Source: Lepidostoma basale (lineage: Eukaryota; Arthropoda; Insecta; Trichoptera; Lepidostomatidae). From it: 64,000 nt of DNA. The stretch lies in NCBI GenBank assembly GCA_022606425.2, contig JAHDVF020000875.1, positions 1,240,001 to 1,304,000 of the forward strand, given 5' to 3'. A program made the translations under genes and the position numbers. Of this stretch, positions 1-10,973 are shown piece by piece. The notes beneath the pieces are model-generated. The model did no database searches and had not been told where the DNA came from. It worked only from the letters and a program-made list of their open reading frames with translations. The stretch's first letter is position 1. The number at the start of each line of letters is the position of its first letter.

Positions 1-60
1 CATATTTTATCTGCCAGTTCCTTACTTCGCTTCCATACATAAGGGTTGGAACCAAAACTG
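1..60 (-). repeat. LINE family A fragment (C-terminal domain)
   Basis: Reads on the minus strand as the L-MYGSEAW-type segment found in all longer family A copies. It is cut by the window edge on the left and by the next SINE on the right. Confidence 0.6.
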
Positions 61-61
61 T

Positions 62-320
62 ATTATTATTCTTATTATTATTTTGTTGAATCATCATGAC
101 AGCATCATGACAGCATGAGCCAAATCGATGTAAAGGATATTTTATAGCAGCTATCATAGTGATTCTCGTGACATGTGATAGGTAGCTAATCTATCGCTAT
201 TTTATTGTCGCGTGAATTCTACACCAGACCAAAGAAAAGTGTGACAATCATACTGCTCTCGCAGGAAATCGAACCCGGAACCTTGGGGTCGGGTTGGGTT
301 ATTGTGCGGCCACTAACAGC
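62..320 (-). repeat. SINE-1 (tRNA-derived), copy 1
   Basis: On the minus strand a tRNA-like head holds a box B (GGGTTCGATTTC) near 264-275 and a damaged box A near 305-320. A body shared with the copies at 10974 and 12775 follows (motif CTATCACATGTCACGAGAA) and the element ends in ATT repeats. A pol III-type, LINE-dependent retroposon is the likely identity. It is the most diverged of the three copies. Confidence 0.65.
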
Positions 321-369
321 CATTTTCAATTTCATTGATAAGATCTTGTATCCAGTTTCCAGAACGGAA

Positions 370-685
370 AAAAGTATTATGAACAAAATTATAAAAGGAT
401 CATTGCGTTGATTTGAACACATGGAACGCATGGATGACAAAATAATGCTAACAGAGTAAACGTTAACAAGGCGAATGGAGTACGAACTCAAGGAAGACCG
501 AGGAAGACATGATACGACCAAATTAATCAAATTTAAACGGTCGGCCATGTTAAATGTCGGAACAATCGACGTGCGTGTATGACTCGTTGTATGAATGTGA
601 TGGAAGCTAGAGAAGTGTTGCAGGTTAGAGTAGTGTTGCTGTCTATTTTACCTGTCTACTCTTCCGAGGAAATGGCGTGATGCTG
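370..685 (+). repeat. LINE family A 3' end (old copy)
   Basis: Matches the last 300 bp of family A: the MNKI-KGSLR segment, then GRPRKTWHDQINQ-like, CMTRCMNV-like and the final Pro-Ser/Phe-Glu-Glu before a TGATG end. Several stops and frame breaks. The usual GTTA tail is missing. Confidence 0.65.
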
Positions 686-711
686 GTGTTGGATTTTTCT
701 TTTTAACTTTT

Positions 712-1150
712 CAAATCAAATCAGTTAATTAAAACTCAACAAACATTACAGAGAGCATAAATGTTTAAGTCATCTATTGAGTACAGGTAAAATATTGTAT
801 CTATCTGTATACAACATAATACCAGGAACACATGAGAGATGGTTCTACATTAGAAAGACAAAATACTCTCCAAAGTCGAGAGTATTTGTCTTCTGAACGT
901 TATTTCACTAATATAAAAGACGTCGATCACCGAGGAACCGCGTCCAGCAGACTAATTGTTCTTCCCACCGATATCACCAGAGGCAGATTACTGTCGCTGT
1001 TAGAGATATCTATCATGGATAAAAATACCAACATCCTCCAGCATGGGCGAGTTCTCGAAATATTCCCTGAATAATCTTAAGAAATGGGTTATGAGATGCT
1101 CATCTCTTCGAAGCTGCAGAGCGTTGGTCCCGAGCATTCCCAGAAGAAAT
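712..1150 (-). repeat. Jockey-like LINE (family J) 3' end
   Basis: On the minus strand the sequence starts inside the C-terminal coding part (LLGMLGTNALQLRRDEHLI, then an FREYFENS segment), passes the GLY/Ser-rich end and a 3' UTR containing TCAATAGATGACTTAAAC, and ends in TGATTTGA repeats. Colinear with the better copy at 27786-28490. Frame breaks make it a pseudogene. Confidence 0.7.
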
Positions 1151-2399
1151 ACACTTGTGTTGCAGACGGCGGGAATGGCAAAATCCAGGCGCCTTAAAAC
1201 ACGAAACAATAACAGTAAAGATTAGTCAGAAACTGTGTTCTGCAACACATTGTATCAAAATTACAAACGCCATTCGTTCGCCAACTTTGAAATTAATTAA
1301 GGAAGACGCCCTAAGTGCTGCCAACAAATTCGCAAGTCGAATAAATCGGCAAGGAATTCCCGAACTTGAGCCTCCAAATGATCAACAAACATGCAATTAT
1401 TTAAATGTCCTGGTTCCGAATTTAACCACATGTCTATTTTGTGTTTACTAACCCTTGATAAATGTTTACCCGTACTTTGGGGCGGTTTGGTTAGGAAATG
1501 AACCATCTGAATAGCAGTGGTAGACACAAATTTAATTAAAGAACTGTATTAGAGGTTTTTATCAAAATAGGAAAAACATTTTTCGAACAGAGTCTACATA
1601 CAACCTTTAAAATGACTTTTTTGGAGGTAAAGGCGTGTGGAATTCAATTGTAATAACTCTGGAATTGAATAAACGCGGGTGTTTTTATTCCACTTTAATT
1701 TAATATGTATTTTTATAATATCAATCACGATATGTTTCGGAGGTAATTTGTAGCATAAATATATAACTAAACTCTAACCAAAGAAAGACTTATTATATAA
1801 AGATACATTGAAATTGGGAGAAAACAATCATTAATAATCTGATTCCTCCATTCACTCCTTTCTCCTTAAATACCCTTTATACTCTTAGTTTTCCATTCCC
1901 ATTCCCAAATATACTCGTATTTGCAAAGCAAATTAATCAATATTTGATTTTCCAAATTATTAAAATCGCTTATAATTATTATGTATTATGACTGTTAAAC
2001 ATTACTCATTAGTTTCATATTTTGCTCTGTTTGGTGAGATTTGGACATAGAAGTGAATTGATGAATGATATTTAACTAGATTAAATGTGGCCTAGATACC
2101 CATTTGTCTTTTTTTTCTGGAATGGTGCATTTTCCAGCTAATGTAAGTCCCGCATGGATGGAGGGCGGGCCTTAGGATTATATGAGCGCCGCTGCGTCCT
2201 ATATCAGCTTCGGGTAAGCAGTGGGTAAACCTTCTATACCTTCTGTATGTTTGTTCATTTGTATGTGTATTAACAATCACTGTATGTTATCCTACAATAA
2301 AAAAATAAATAAATAAGCCCAGGGTAGGCCTTGGCTGAATACAGAAGTCTCCTCCATTCTTATCAGTATGCTGTCTTTGTTCTCCAGTTTATAATGTGT
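1151..2399. other. no gene; AT-rich intron with repeat relics
   Basis: No host exon seen. Around 1655-1860 it resembles the hammerhead repeat at 52310-52500: a GAAACATAT-like core on the minus strand near 1725-1745 and the shared string AAAGAAGACTTATT-like. 2096-2320 ends in an A-rich AATAAATAAATAA tail and may be an unrecognised retroposon. Confidence 0.4.
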
Positions 2400-2412
2400 A
2401 AAGTATTTAGAT

Positions 2413-2597
2413 TTAGACATTTATGGTAACAAGACCGGAGGTAAGACCGCGGCTCCGTTGGCTGGCGGTTGTTCTGCAATTGTTGGGAGTTAGTCCTGAG
2501 GAGTGGTAGGCGAGAGCTCAGGATAGAGTCGGCTGGAGAAACATTTTGAAGGCGGCCGAGGTCCATCCAGGACTGTAGAGTCAGAGAGAAGAAGAAG
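2413..2597 (+). repeat. LINE family C 3' tail, 185 bp, with 13-bp TSD
   Basis: Very short 5'-truncated insertion. It encodes the end of a LINE protein (RVGWRNILKAAEVHPGL then stop) and ends in GAAGAAGAAG. It is bracketed by the perfect duplication AAAGTATTTAGAT at 2400-2412 and 2598-2610, proof of target-primed insertion. Confidence 0.8.
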
Positions 2598-2654
2598 AAA
2601 GTATTTAGATGTTTCAGCGCTGACAGAGTCCATCTATCGCATTTTGGCATAGTA

Positions 2655-3120
2655 AATAATTATTCTTCTTCGTTAGCGATGCAGCAAAGACATCTCTATC
2701 CTGCGCTTCTTGGAACAGGTTCTGTTATTCCTGTTCACAACTCTTGTTATTCCTGTCCACTTTTTGATGTTCCGCAGCCAGGACAGCTGCCTTCTACCAA
2801 CTCCCCGACGTCCCTCCACTTTACCCGTTAATATCAGTCGTAGGAGGTGGTATTTTTATTCCCTTAGCACATGACCCAAATATGAGACCTTTCTAATTTT
2901 CACACTCGACAACAGCTCTCTATTGGCTCTGGCTCTCTGCAGTACGTCTGCATTACTGGCCCTAGTGGTCCGCGGTATACGGAGCATTCTGCGGTATATC
3001 CACATCTCGAACGCTTCCAACCGGTTCATTACATTCACTTTCAGAGTACAGGTTTCGCAGCCATATAGTAGAACAGACCATATATAACATTGAATCATTC
3101 TTTGTCGGAGTTTCAAGTTA
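2655..3120 (-). repeat. LINE family C C-terminal fragment
   Basis: An open frame of about 86 codons on the minus strand reads LLYGCETCTLKVN, EAFEMWIYRRMLRIPR and YLGHVLRE, the classic segment after the reverse transcriptase of RTE-like elements. Downstream it continues, with stops, to a basic GRR..LSW-like end. Same family as 49840-50235. Confidence 0.75.
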
Positions 3121-3244
3121 AGATTATCGTTGCAAAATAATATTTTTATTTTATTAAATGCAGGTCGTGCAACTTCAATTCTGCATTTTATTTCAATGCC
3201 CGGGTCAAGCGTTTAGTTAATTCTATTTACGTAGTTAATTCTAT

Positions 3245-3880
3245 TTATATTATAAGGATTAATTGTATCTCAATAGAGACGAAGATGTAAATGATTTGGA
3301 AACAGAATATGGTAGTCGAGGCGTTTACAGGACTTATGACCTGTCATTGGCTGGGTTAAGCGATCACTTAATGTTTAACAACATTCACCATTCCTCCCTT
3401 CTTACGACACCACGTCTGACAATTTTTTGGAACTTGTATATATGTTAATATTTTTAATAACTTCACTGTTGGTAGGTACATTTACACTAGCGCCATCTAT
3501 TAAGATAATTCGTAAGCATGTAAGCATTAAGCAGAAAATCTTTATGAATGCAATGTGAAAGGCTTTTACGCAATTATCACATTGCTAGATAACGCCTGGA
3601 GTGAAACTCCAATTTTTATGCTTTTATCTTGTACCAGTTTTTTGTAGATTTTTTTTTGTTTACAAATACTTGTAGACAAATACTGTATTTTTTCCCATTG
3701 CGGGTTAATCATTTTTTATGGATTAATTGTGTCTCAATTTATATGACCTGTCATTGGTTGGGTTAAGCGATCAATTTATGTGTAACAACATTCACCATTC
3801 CGCCCTTCTTACGACAAGGTATAGATTTTGAGATACAATTAATTCTTAAAAAATGATTAACCCGTAATGGGTAAAAATCC
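3245..3880 (+). repeat. repeat family R, head-to-tail units
   Basis: Unit starts GGATTAATTGTATCTCAATA and ends near CCCATTGCGGGTTAATC. One full unit of about 470 bp is followed from 3720 by a second, internally deleted unit. Other copies lie at 15630-15905, 25635-26260 and 54060-54300. No protein is encoded and no known superfamily is recognised. Confidence 0.6.
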
Positions 3881-3889
3881 AGTATTTGT

Positions 3890-4975
3890 CTGAATATGGA
3901 ATAAGTACAAAACTGATCACGGCCATTAAGTCACTATACACGGAAAGCACTGCTAGTGTCAGAGTAAATGGAGATCTTACAGCCTGGTTTGATATCAATA
4001 AAGGTGTCAAACAAGGTTGCGTAATGTCCCCGTGGTTATTTAATCTGTATATGGACAATTGTATGAGAGAGCTGAAAGGGTTGGATGTAGGTGCCAAAAT
4101 GAGCGGAGTGTCAGTAAGCTGTCTCTTGTATGCGGATGACGCTGTCCTACTTGCTGACAACGAGCATGAACTACAAGTCCTGGTGAATTGTATGTATGAG
4201 GTATGCATGCGAAATGATCTGATGATGAATGTTAATAAGTCCAAGGTAATGATTTTTGAAAAGGAAGAAACCACGACAGTCTGCAACATTAGCGTGAATG
4301 GTGAAAACTTGGAGCAAGTAGTTGAGTTTGTGTATTTAGGTAGTATGTTTACAAGAGATGGGAGAGTGGAGAGGGATATTGAAAGAAGGGTTGGGGCAGG
4401 CAACAAAGTGAATGGTGCACTTAAAGTTGTCATCGCAAACAAAAACCTATCCAAAAAGCTAGAATGGCAGTGCACAATGGTGTTCTTCTACCGACCCTTA
4501 TGTATGGAAGCGAAGCATGGAACTGGCAAAAGAAGGATGAAAGTAGAATAAATGCAGTAGAAATGAGATCTCTTAGACGAATGTGTGGATATTCTGTGTA
4601 TGATAGAGTGTCGAATGAAAATATAAGAAGTGAATGCGGTGCGAATGATGGTGTCATGAACAAAATAATGAAAGGATCATTAAGATGGTTTGGACATATG
4701 GAAAGAATGAATGAAGAAAGAATGGTAAAAAAATTATATGTTAATGATGTAAATTGTACCAGAAATAGAGGAAGACCGAGGAAAACGTGGCACGATCAAA
4801 TAAATCAAATATTGAATGTCGGCCATGTGAGGAGTCAGAGAAATCGACGCGCGTGCATGACACGATGTATGAATGTTGAGGAAGCGAGAGAAATATGTCA
4901 GGAAAGAAAGGTGTGGCAGTCCATTCTTGCTGTCTACCCCTTCGGGGAGACGGCGTGATGGTTAGTTAGTTAGTT
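3890..4975 (+). pseudogene. LINE family A reverse transcriptase, 5' truncated
   Basis: Holds reverse transcriptase palm motifs: KGVKQGCVMSPWLFN, then the catalytic LLYADDAVLLA (YADD), then FVYLGSMFT. After a one-base loss at an oligo-A run near 4452 the frame shifts and the C-terminal domain follows (LMYGSEAW, RWFGHMERM, GRPRKTWHDQINQ), ending PFGETA-stop and GTTA repeats. A 9-bp duplication AGTATTTGT brackets it (3881-3889, 4976-4984). It sits in repeat family R. RTE-like by domain order; exact clade not settled. Confidence 0.85.
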
Positions 4976-4984
4976 AGTATTTGT

Positions 4985-5379
4985 ATACAAAAAAAACAAC
5001 AAATTCTATTTATATTCAATTAAGAATATCTCGCGGGACGCCCCTGCTAAATATATGTATCTCAATCGGGAGAGCCGGTTCAGTGATGACATTAGCAATA
5101 GCGTATGTAAATTGCAGAGCAGTGTTATGTGCTCCGAGTTTCCGTCTGTGATTTGTCATAAGTAAGGAGAATTAAAAGGGACCGCGTATTTGTATAATAC
5201 TTTGGGCGAGGTACGAGTTCCCCTCACTTGTATGTATAATACATTTACGCGTCTAATGGAAATAAATAATTACTGCAAAAGACGACACGCGAAATTGACA
5301 ATGCAAAGATTAATATATCGTACAAAACATCATATGGTTAAATTGCCTCATTCAATAAAATATGTTTTAATACTTTCTA
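4985..5379. other. no gene; host intron
   Basis: Starts with the displaced end of repeat R. The rest looks single copy, with no splice-bounded reading frame. Confidence 0.4.
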
Positions 5380-5575
5380 ATGAATCACTTAATTTGTGGT
5401 GTGGCATTATAAAACTTATGTCTTCGCCTCCAGTCGGACATGAAATCCCCTTCGAACACCGCCCACCTGGAAGACCGCCTAATAGATGGAAGAACAGCTG
5501 GATCTCATCATCCGATGACACATGATTTCTGTGTCACAGATCGTCAGATCTATTAAACGAAGAAGAAGAAGAAGA
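5380..5575 (+). repeat. LINE family B 3' end
   Basis: Encodes the end of the family B protein (PPGRPPNRWKNSWISSS then stop), the 3' UTR motif CAGATCGTCAGATCTATTAA and an AAGAAGAAG tail. The TTAA in this UTR is the site where a piggyBac-type MITE entered the copy at 28788-29712, so this copy serves as an empty site. Confidence 0.75.
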
Positions 5576-5657
5576 GCATTGCAGATACTAAAGCTGTAAG
5601 AATCAGGGATGTGTAGAAGCTACACAGCACCGGCGAGGGGAGGTTAAGGAAGCTCAC

Positions 5658-5878
5658 TCTTTAGTGTCGTCCGGGCTGGAGGCGCGCGCCGCCGTGTAGG
5701 CCGTGACGGCGAGGGCGGGCAGTCCCCAGCCCAGGGCCACGAGCCCCCGCAGGAGGCGCTGCTCCGCCACGAAGGCGGACACCAGCACCGTGTGCAGGTA
5801 GAGCCCCTCGCACAGCATCCACGAGTAGTTGGTCAGCAACACGTACTGGATTATCACGTGGAGGCTGCGGCACCAAAT
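5658..5878 (-). CDS. class B GPCR exon, transmembrane helices 3-4
   Basis: A 221-nt internal exon, GC-rich unlike the flanking AT-rich DNA. It starts after a TTCTGTTTTCAG acceptor (phase 0) and stops at an AAAGA|GTGAGC donor (phase 2). It encodes WCRSLHVIIQYVLLTNYSW, then MLCEGLYLHTVLVSAF, then ALGWGLPALAVTAY: the conserved extracellular Cys, the EGLYLHT end of helix 3 and the GWG of helix 4 that mark secretin-family receptors, closest by memory to calcitonin/DH31/hector-type insect receptors. Such receptors bind peptide hormones at the cell surface and signal through G proteins, usually Gs/cAMP. Joined to 58065-58191 the reading frame is kept (ENP-IWC). The next exon, for helix 5, is outside the window. 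Ligand identity cannot be told from two exons. Confidence 0.92.
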
Positions 5879-6000
5879 CTGAAAACAGAACATAAATGTT
5901 TATTTATTTTTAAAGGTTCCTTTTTGAACATTCTAGAAAAATGGCATAGATTAAATTAACAACAACAACAACAAACCATGACGCCGTTTCAATATAACAC

Positions 6001-6036
6001 CTGATGATGCCAACATAGGTTGGCGAAACAGCTGTC
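6001..6036 (+). ncRNA. hammerhead-ribozyme-like motif (ACAGCTGT family)
   Basis: CTGATGA core at 6001-6007, one extra T, a 6-bp stem II (GCCAAC/GTTGGC, loop ATAG), GAAAC at 6025-6029, self-complementary ACAGCTGT at 6028-6035 as stem III, and C at 6036 as the predicted cleavage base. Stem I pairing is weak here. The mariner at 6075 entered just downstream of it. Confidence 0.7.
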
Positions 6037-6074
6037 GCGACACTCTCAGTGAGTTAAAATAAATTGTGATATTA

Positions 6075-7365
6075 CATAGGTTGCCTTTTATGTTTTTACA
6101 ATCGAACAATAGATGGCGTTAGTGAGTTATGCCATCACTGTATTTGTGAACATTGACGTTTGTTATTGCGAAGCCAGTGGCAACATAGTAATTGACCGAT
6201 TAGGTTGTTGATAGTGAACGTTTAAAAGAAGCAAGTTTGTGCGATAATGGAGATCACTCGTGAAGGTTTTCCTTGGATGATTTTTTATGATTTTAAAAAA
6301 GGCCTTACTCGACAACAATGCATAGAATCGCTTCGTGCAATATTTGATAATGAAGCATCATTAGAGAAGACTGTTTGCAATTGGTTTATAGAATTTTGTC
6401 GTGGTCGTGCATCCGTCAGTGATGAATGACGAGAAGGTTGGCCAAAATCGGTTGTCATTCCGAGAAACATCGATGCTGTGCGCATTATGATTAAATAAGA
6501 TCGGCATGTGACTTACAGACAGATAGAAGCCACTCTTGGCATATTGCAGACTGCAATACAATCGATTTTGCCTGTGCATTTAGGTGTGAGAAAGATTTGT
6601 TCCAGATGGATTCCGCATAATTTGATCGGAATGAAAAAATGGCTCGTGTTGATTGATGTCACGAAATGTTGATAAAATTCGACCAAGGAAGGTTCAAAAT
6701 CCATATACAACATTGTTATAGGACACGAAACTTGAATATATTCGTATGAACCTGAAAATAAACAACAGTATTCTGTTAGGGTGTTTGACAATGAACCCAA
6801 TCCCACTAAAGTTGTTCGTTCACGAAGCACTTCCAAGAAAATGATCGCTTGTTTCTTCGATTGTACTGGACACTTTGCAACCCTTCCTTTAGAGGATCAA
6901 AGAACTGTTAATGCCAAATGGTATACAACAATTTGTTTGCCAACAGTCTTCGATGAACTAAGGAAAAACAACAAAAAACGTCGCATCATTCTTCATCACG
7001 ACAATGCCAGCTCCCATTAAGCACGTCAAACAACTGAATATTTGAAGGAGAAAAACATCGAATTAATGCCTCATTTCCCGTTTTCACCTGATTTATCGCC
7101 TAATGACTTTTTCTTATTCCATACTGTCAAACAAAAGATGCGTGGACATCGATTTTTATCACCTCAAGAAGCTATTGAAGACTTTCAAAACCATGTTTCT
7201 ACAATATCAGCTTCAGAGTGGAAAAAATATTTCCAGAATTGGTTTGAACGTATGCAAAAATGTATAGACCTAAAAAGCAAATATTTCGAAAAGCAATAAA
7301 ACACTTTGTTTCAAACTTGTTTGTTTCTGTTTCACTTTTTGTAAAAACTTAAAAGTCAACCCTCG
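6075..7365 (+). mobile_element. mariner transposon, dead copy
   Basis: 1291 bp with 26-bp imperfect inverted ends (inner part GTTTTTACA identical; left CATAGGTTGCC, right complement CGAGGGTTGAC) and TA on both sides (6073-6074, 7366-7367). Size and TA target fit mariner. Its single gene is broken. Confidence 0.88.
6247..7299 (+). pseudogene. mariner transposase, inactivated
   Basis: N-terminal helix-turn-helix region (MEITREGF..MIFYDFKKGL) runs to a stop at 6427-6429. Later parts resume in shifted frames: a GHETW-like block, then HHDNASSH at about 7000-7017 and SPDLSPNDFFLF at about 7087-7119. The last two catalytic Asp are 34 residues apart (D34D), typical of mariner. The first catalytic Asp reads as His and the next Trp codon is a stop; another stop follows HHDNASSH. 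Clearly nonfunctional. Confidence 0.88.
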
Positions 7366-7479
7366 TATAAATTTTAACAGTAAGAATGTTGAAATATCAT
7401 AGTGTTTCGGCCAAAACAATGGATTACACTTAATTTTAGATTAAAGGCGACTAGTTTTAGATTAAATTGGACTAAAGGC

Positions 7480-7735
7480 GTTAATACTGTGGAATTTCAT
7501 ATTGACGACTTTTTAAAGAATTAAATAACTGTTTTTTCCACTTTTGAGTTTGTTTTTCTCGGCATGTTTCTAAGGCTGTAACGCCTTCATCATTGGGAGA
7601 TTGATGTTTATTTATATCGTTTATATTGTTATCCCAATGATGAAAAAGTAAAGCATTTGAAATATGTCGAGAAAAATAAACTTTCAACTGTAAAAAAACC
7701 CCATTATAATTCATAAAAAATCATAATATCACATA
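7480..7735. repeat. hammerhead inverted-dimer repeat (family H2), degenerate
   Basis: Two facing arms. Minus-strand core ATGATGA..GAAACATG at 7561-7596, plus-strand core ATGATGA..GAAATATGTC at 7637-7670. Each is followed by AGAAAAA-AAACT and, on the minus arm, AGTGGAAAAAACAG. Same plan as 33835-34075. The first core base is mutated in both arms. Confidence 0.6.
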
Positions 7736-7759
7736 GATTTTTGGCTTCGACTGGTTTCA

Positions 7760-8045
7760 TAAAACACATGTCTGTCTGTCGAAGACAGACCTAGGTGGAG
7801 AACAACAGTACCCAAATGCACTAAAGACTACCAGTAATAAAGCACAGCGCAGAGACGACGTCGCAGAGAGGAGGAGGAGAAAGGAGAGCTCACTGGGAGA
7901 CGGGGACGGCTCCATTACAAGCGCCTTCCCCTGCCCCAGATGCCCCTGAATTTGTGGGTCCAGGATCGGGCTCTTCAGTCACATGCGGACCCACAATCGT
8001 GAAGGACAGTCTTCCTCGGACACGAGGGACAGACGATGATGAAAA
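7760..8045 (+). repeat. LINE C-terminal fragment with CCHH zinc-knuckle-like end
   Basis: Across frames it reads EDRPRWRTTV, an Arg/Glu-rich stretch, then PCPRCP, GSRIGLFSHMRTH and SSDTRDR. Cys-x2-Cys followed by His-x3-His near the C-terminus is a hallmark of some insect LINE ORF2 proteins. Stops and shifts show it is dead. Confidence 0.6.
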
Positions 8046-8715
8046 CACATGTTTACATTTTATATTCATTATTTAATATGGAGTATCACATTATTGTTTA
8101 AGTAACAATGGACAATTTATTTATTCTGAAGAAGATTAAAAAACGGAGCGTTTAAATAAATATTGAAATATATGTGCACACGTGGAATTTTGTATAGAAA
8201 CAAAATATATATTATGTTATTTCATATATTGTTTGGGCATTCATGTATATTTTGTGAAATTCTAGAGTTATTATATAATGCGGCAAACTTATAGAATAAC
8301 TATCTGGAAAACATTGCATCGACTCGATATTGTAAACAAAAACTATTTATATATCGGTTTATCGGCGGCCATTAATCCACCTAATGCCTTTTGTCATGTA
8401 ATGAACTCTGTGATCGATACTTAACGACAACAATCGATCAAACTGTTAATAAAAAAACGCGATTAGCAGCAAACTATCCATGTATTAGCTACGAGCTTTT
8501 TATTACCATTTTTGTGATATGATTTTGTTTTTACCTATTTTGTTTCTTCTGTGAAACCTGTCTAATTAAATGAAAAAATATAATGGGTATAAAAACTTCA
8601 TATAGAAAGAACATAATATTATATTGATTAGAACTGCCACCCGAAACCCAGGACGTCTCCAACTTCGTTAAAGGGACATCGTTAAAGAGACCGCCGTCCA
8701 ACACACACATTGAAG
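8046..8715. other. no gene; AT-rich intron
   Basis: No recognised repeat or reading frame. Confidence 0.4.
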
Positions 8716-8719
8716 ATAT

Positions 8720-9322
8720 GAATTAAAATTCACAGTAAATAAGGGGTGGATGAATATGTGTACCTTGGTCATCTGCTGGCTTTTGGAAGATGAGGTCAAG
8801 TTAAGGAGATCGATAGGAGAATACAGCTCGGTTGGCCTGCATTCAGAAGGCTGGGCAACATCTTCAAATCGGATATGCCACAATATTTTAAAACACAAGT
8901 GGTAGAGCAGTGTGTGTTACCTGTGATAACCTATGGATGCGAGACATGGACGTTGACTACAGAAGTAATAAACAAAATAAAATTTGCACAATAAGCTTTG
9001 AAACATCGATGTTGGGTATATAATTTAGAAACTATATAGCCGACGTGGAAATTAGAAGACGCATTAGGGTCACCGATATAGGGATACGCATTGCGAGGAC
9101 GAGGTGACAATTGGCTTGTCACGTGTGTCGACGGGATGATGGAAGATGGAGCGAGAGGGTAACTGAATGGAGGTTAAGGTTGGGCCGGAGAAGTGTTGGG
9201 AGACAGCCAACCAGGTGGAGCGATGATATTGTCAGGACGGCGGGAAGGGTCTGGAGAACACTGGCGAGAGAACGAGAGGGATGGCGTGGGATGGAGAGGC
9301 TTACGCCCAGTAGGGATTGAAT
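8720..9322 (+). repeat. LINE family E (RTE-like) C-terminal fragment
   Basis: Conceptual reading: DEYVYLGHLLAF, EIDRRIQLGWPAFRRLG, QCVLPVITYGCETWTLT, then by frame shifts VGRQPTRWSDDIVRTAG and a stop at the end. This is the post-RT region of RTE-like elements. Upstream palm motifs are gone. Confidence 0.75.
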
Positions 9323-9464
9323 ACAAGCTGACGAAGATTGACAAGTATATACAACGAATGACTGTATAAAGAATTGTTTAAACGTGTGTTCAGTTCAACT
9401 TAGAAATTAATATTAAGGATATAATATATTTGCTTCATAAAATCCTAATAAAAATTTAAAATAT

Positions 9465-9885
9465 TACTTTTTTTTTCTCCGGCGCTACAACCCTTGGTGG
9501 GTCTCCTCCAAGAAACGAATTTCTTGAAGTGTTCGTAACGTTGGTTGCTTTACGAGGTTAGGTTGTTGGCCTAACGCCCAACTTCCTTACAAGGAGAACA
9601 AGGGTTTTTCTGTAGGGGTGTTCCTTCCTTTAGCTGGGGGTGACCGGTTTTGTGGCGCCGAAAATCGCCAATCGCCCTTTCTCTCTGTTAGCTGTGGCAC
9701 ATCAACATACGAGTACGTCCAATATGCCACACCCAGGGTTTGCGGGATCATAAAGATTACACATGGACGCCAGAGAGTCGGACTAGATGGTAGTGTTGCT
9801 GATGTTATGTAATTACGGCGTTTCATGGCATTTATTGGTGCACATCTCTTCCAGCACGAAATGTCCCTTCACGGCCCTAACCATC
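9465..9885 (-). repeat. LINE 3' UTR with poly-A (minus strand)
   Basis: Begins with an oligo-T run (9470-9479, the poly-A tail on the minus strand) followed by CGGCGCTACAACCCTTGGTG, a 3' UTR type common in hemipteroid and other insect LINEs. No coding motif is left. Confidence 0.45.
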
Positions 9886-10370
9886 CATTCAAACCATTAA
9901 AAGATTACTGCTTTACATAAATAAATAAAAACATAATATTTGTAATTGGATGTCTTAGTTATAATTCATTTTTAATTTTCTGATGCCGTCTTCATACGTA
10001 GTTTCAATCTGCAAAACATAACGAGATGTCGCTTTGAAATTTGGAAACAAATGGAGCGATCATAACCCCAAACCCATTTCTCGCGGTTTCCGGTTGGCGG
10101 AAGCAAGAATTTCCGGTCTGGGCGTCCTTCCAGCGGCAGTTAAGGAACTGAGACGGAAAAGTCGGTAAATCCGCCGATATCTCGGTGGAGGGGTTAGCTT
10201 GAGACAAAAGATTGGAAAAATACATACTACTAAACAGTTTAAATAATTCTGCACCAGAGAATCTAGCGAGTCTACAGTAAAATTGAATTTTAACCATCGT
10301 GAGTCGTTTTTTTTTGTTTTTTGTGTAATAGCAAAATGGTGATATACTTTTATAAACTAAATACTTTAGC
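9886..10370. other. no gene; host intron
   Basis: Apparently single copy. One GC-richer stretch (10070-10200) has an open frame but no recognised domain or splice signals. Confidence 0.35.
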
Positions 10371-10485
10371 ATCACGCCGTCTCACTGAAGGGGCAGGCAG
10401 AAAGAATGAACCGCCACATAAATTGACATCCTGACATTACTCTCTAGATTCCTCTACATTGATAGATTTGACTGGTTGCCTGTTT
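10371..10485 (-). repeat. LINE family A 3' end (short)
   Basis: Minus strand ends GCCTGCCCCTTCAGTGAGAC then GGCGTGAT, the family A terminus. Only about 100 bp remain before a mariner fragment. Confidence 0.6.
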
Positions 10486-10559
10486 CTTCGGCATGACCGG
10501 TCACATAGCGACAATGGAGTGAGAGAAACGTAGGACGGTCAATTACCAGAAGTCTTAGA

Positions 10560-10970
10560 AATTTAGGAAAATGTCGAAGAAGAGGCGAATAATTCTTCAT
10601 CATGACAATGAGAGCTCTCACACATCGGTTTCAACAATATAATTTTTGACCGGCCAAAATATCGAGTTGACCGGTCATCCACCGTACGGACCTAAATTGG
10701 CACCCAATGACTTCTTATTATTCACGCACATCAAAATCAAATAACGTGGTAAAACGATTTTCGACATCTGAAGATGCGGTTGATGCGTTCAAAACGCATA
10801 TTTTGGAGTCTCAATCGACTTTTTCCACTCTCAATCGGAGTGGAAAAAGTGTGACGAGATTGGTTCAAACGCATAAAAAAATATATTGATCATCATGGAG
10901 AATATTTTGAAAAACAATAATACCAATTTCGATTATACTTATTTGTTTTTTCATTATTAGGCCAGAAATA
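10560..10970 (+). pseudogene. mariner transposase C-terminal fragment
   Basis: Reads RRIILHHDNESSH, LTGQNIELTGHPPYGP, LAPNDFLLF and, after shifts, an RLVQTHKKIY end. The DNE-SSH to PND spacing suits D34D mariners. The N-terminal half is missing and several stops are present. Different lineage from the two larger mariners. Confidence 0.75.
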
Positions 10971-10973
10971 TAA

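Noticed and set aside
3846..4475. 209-codon minus-strand frame opposite the LINE A reverse transcriptase
   Set aside because: Antisense shadow of the RT coding strand; the same shadow appears at 21488-22108 opposite the other copy.
5661..5876. Alternative Arg/Gly/Ala-rich minus frame over the receptor exon
   Set aside because: Shifted-frame shadow of the GC-rich exon; the receptor frame has family motifs and splice phase.
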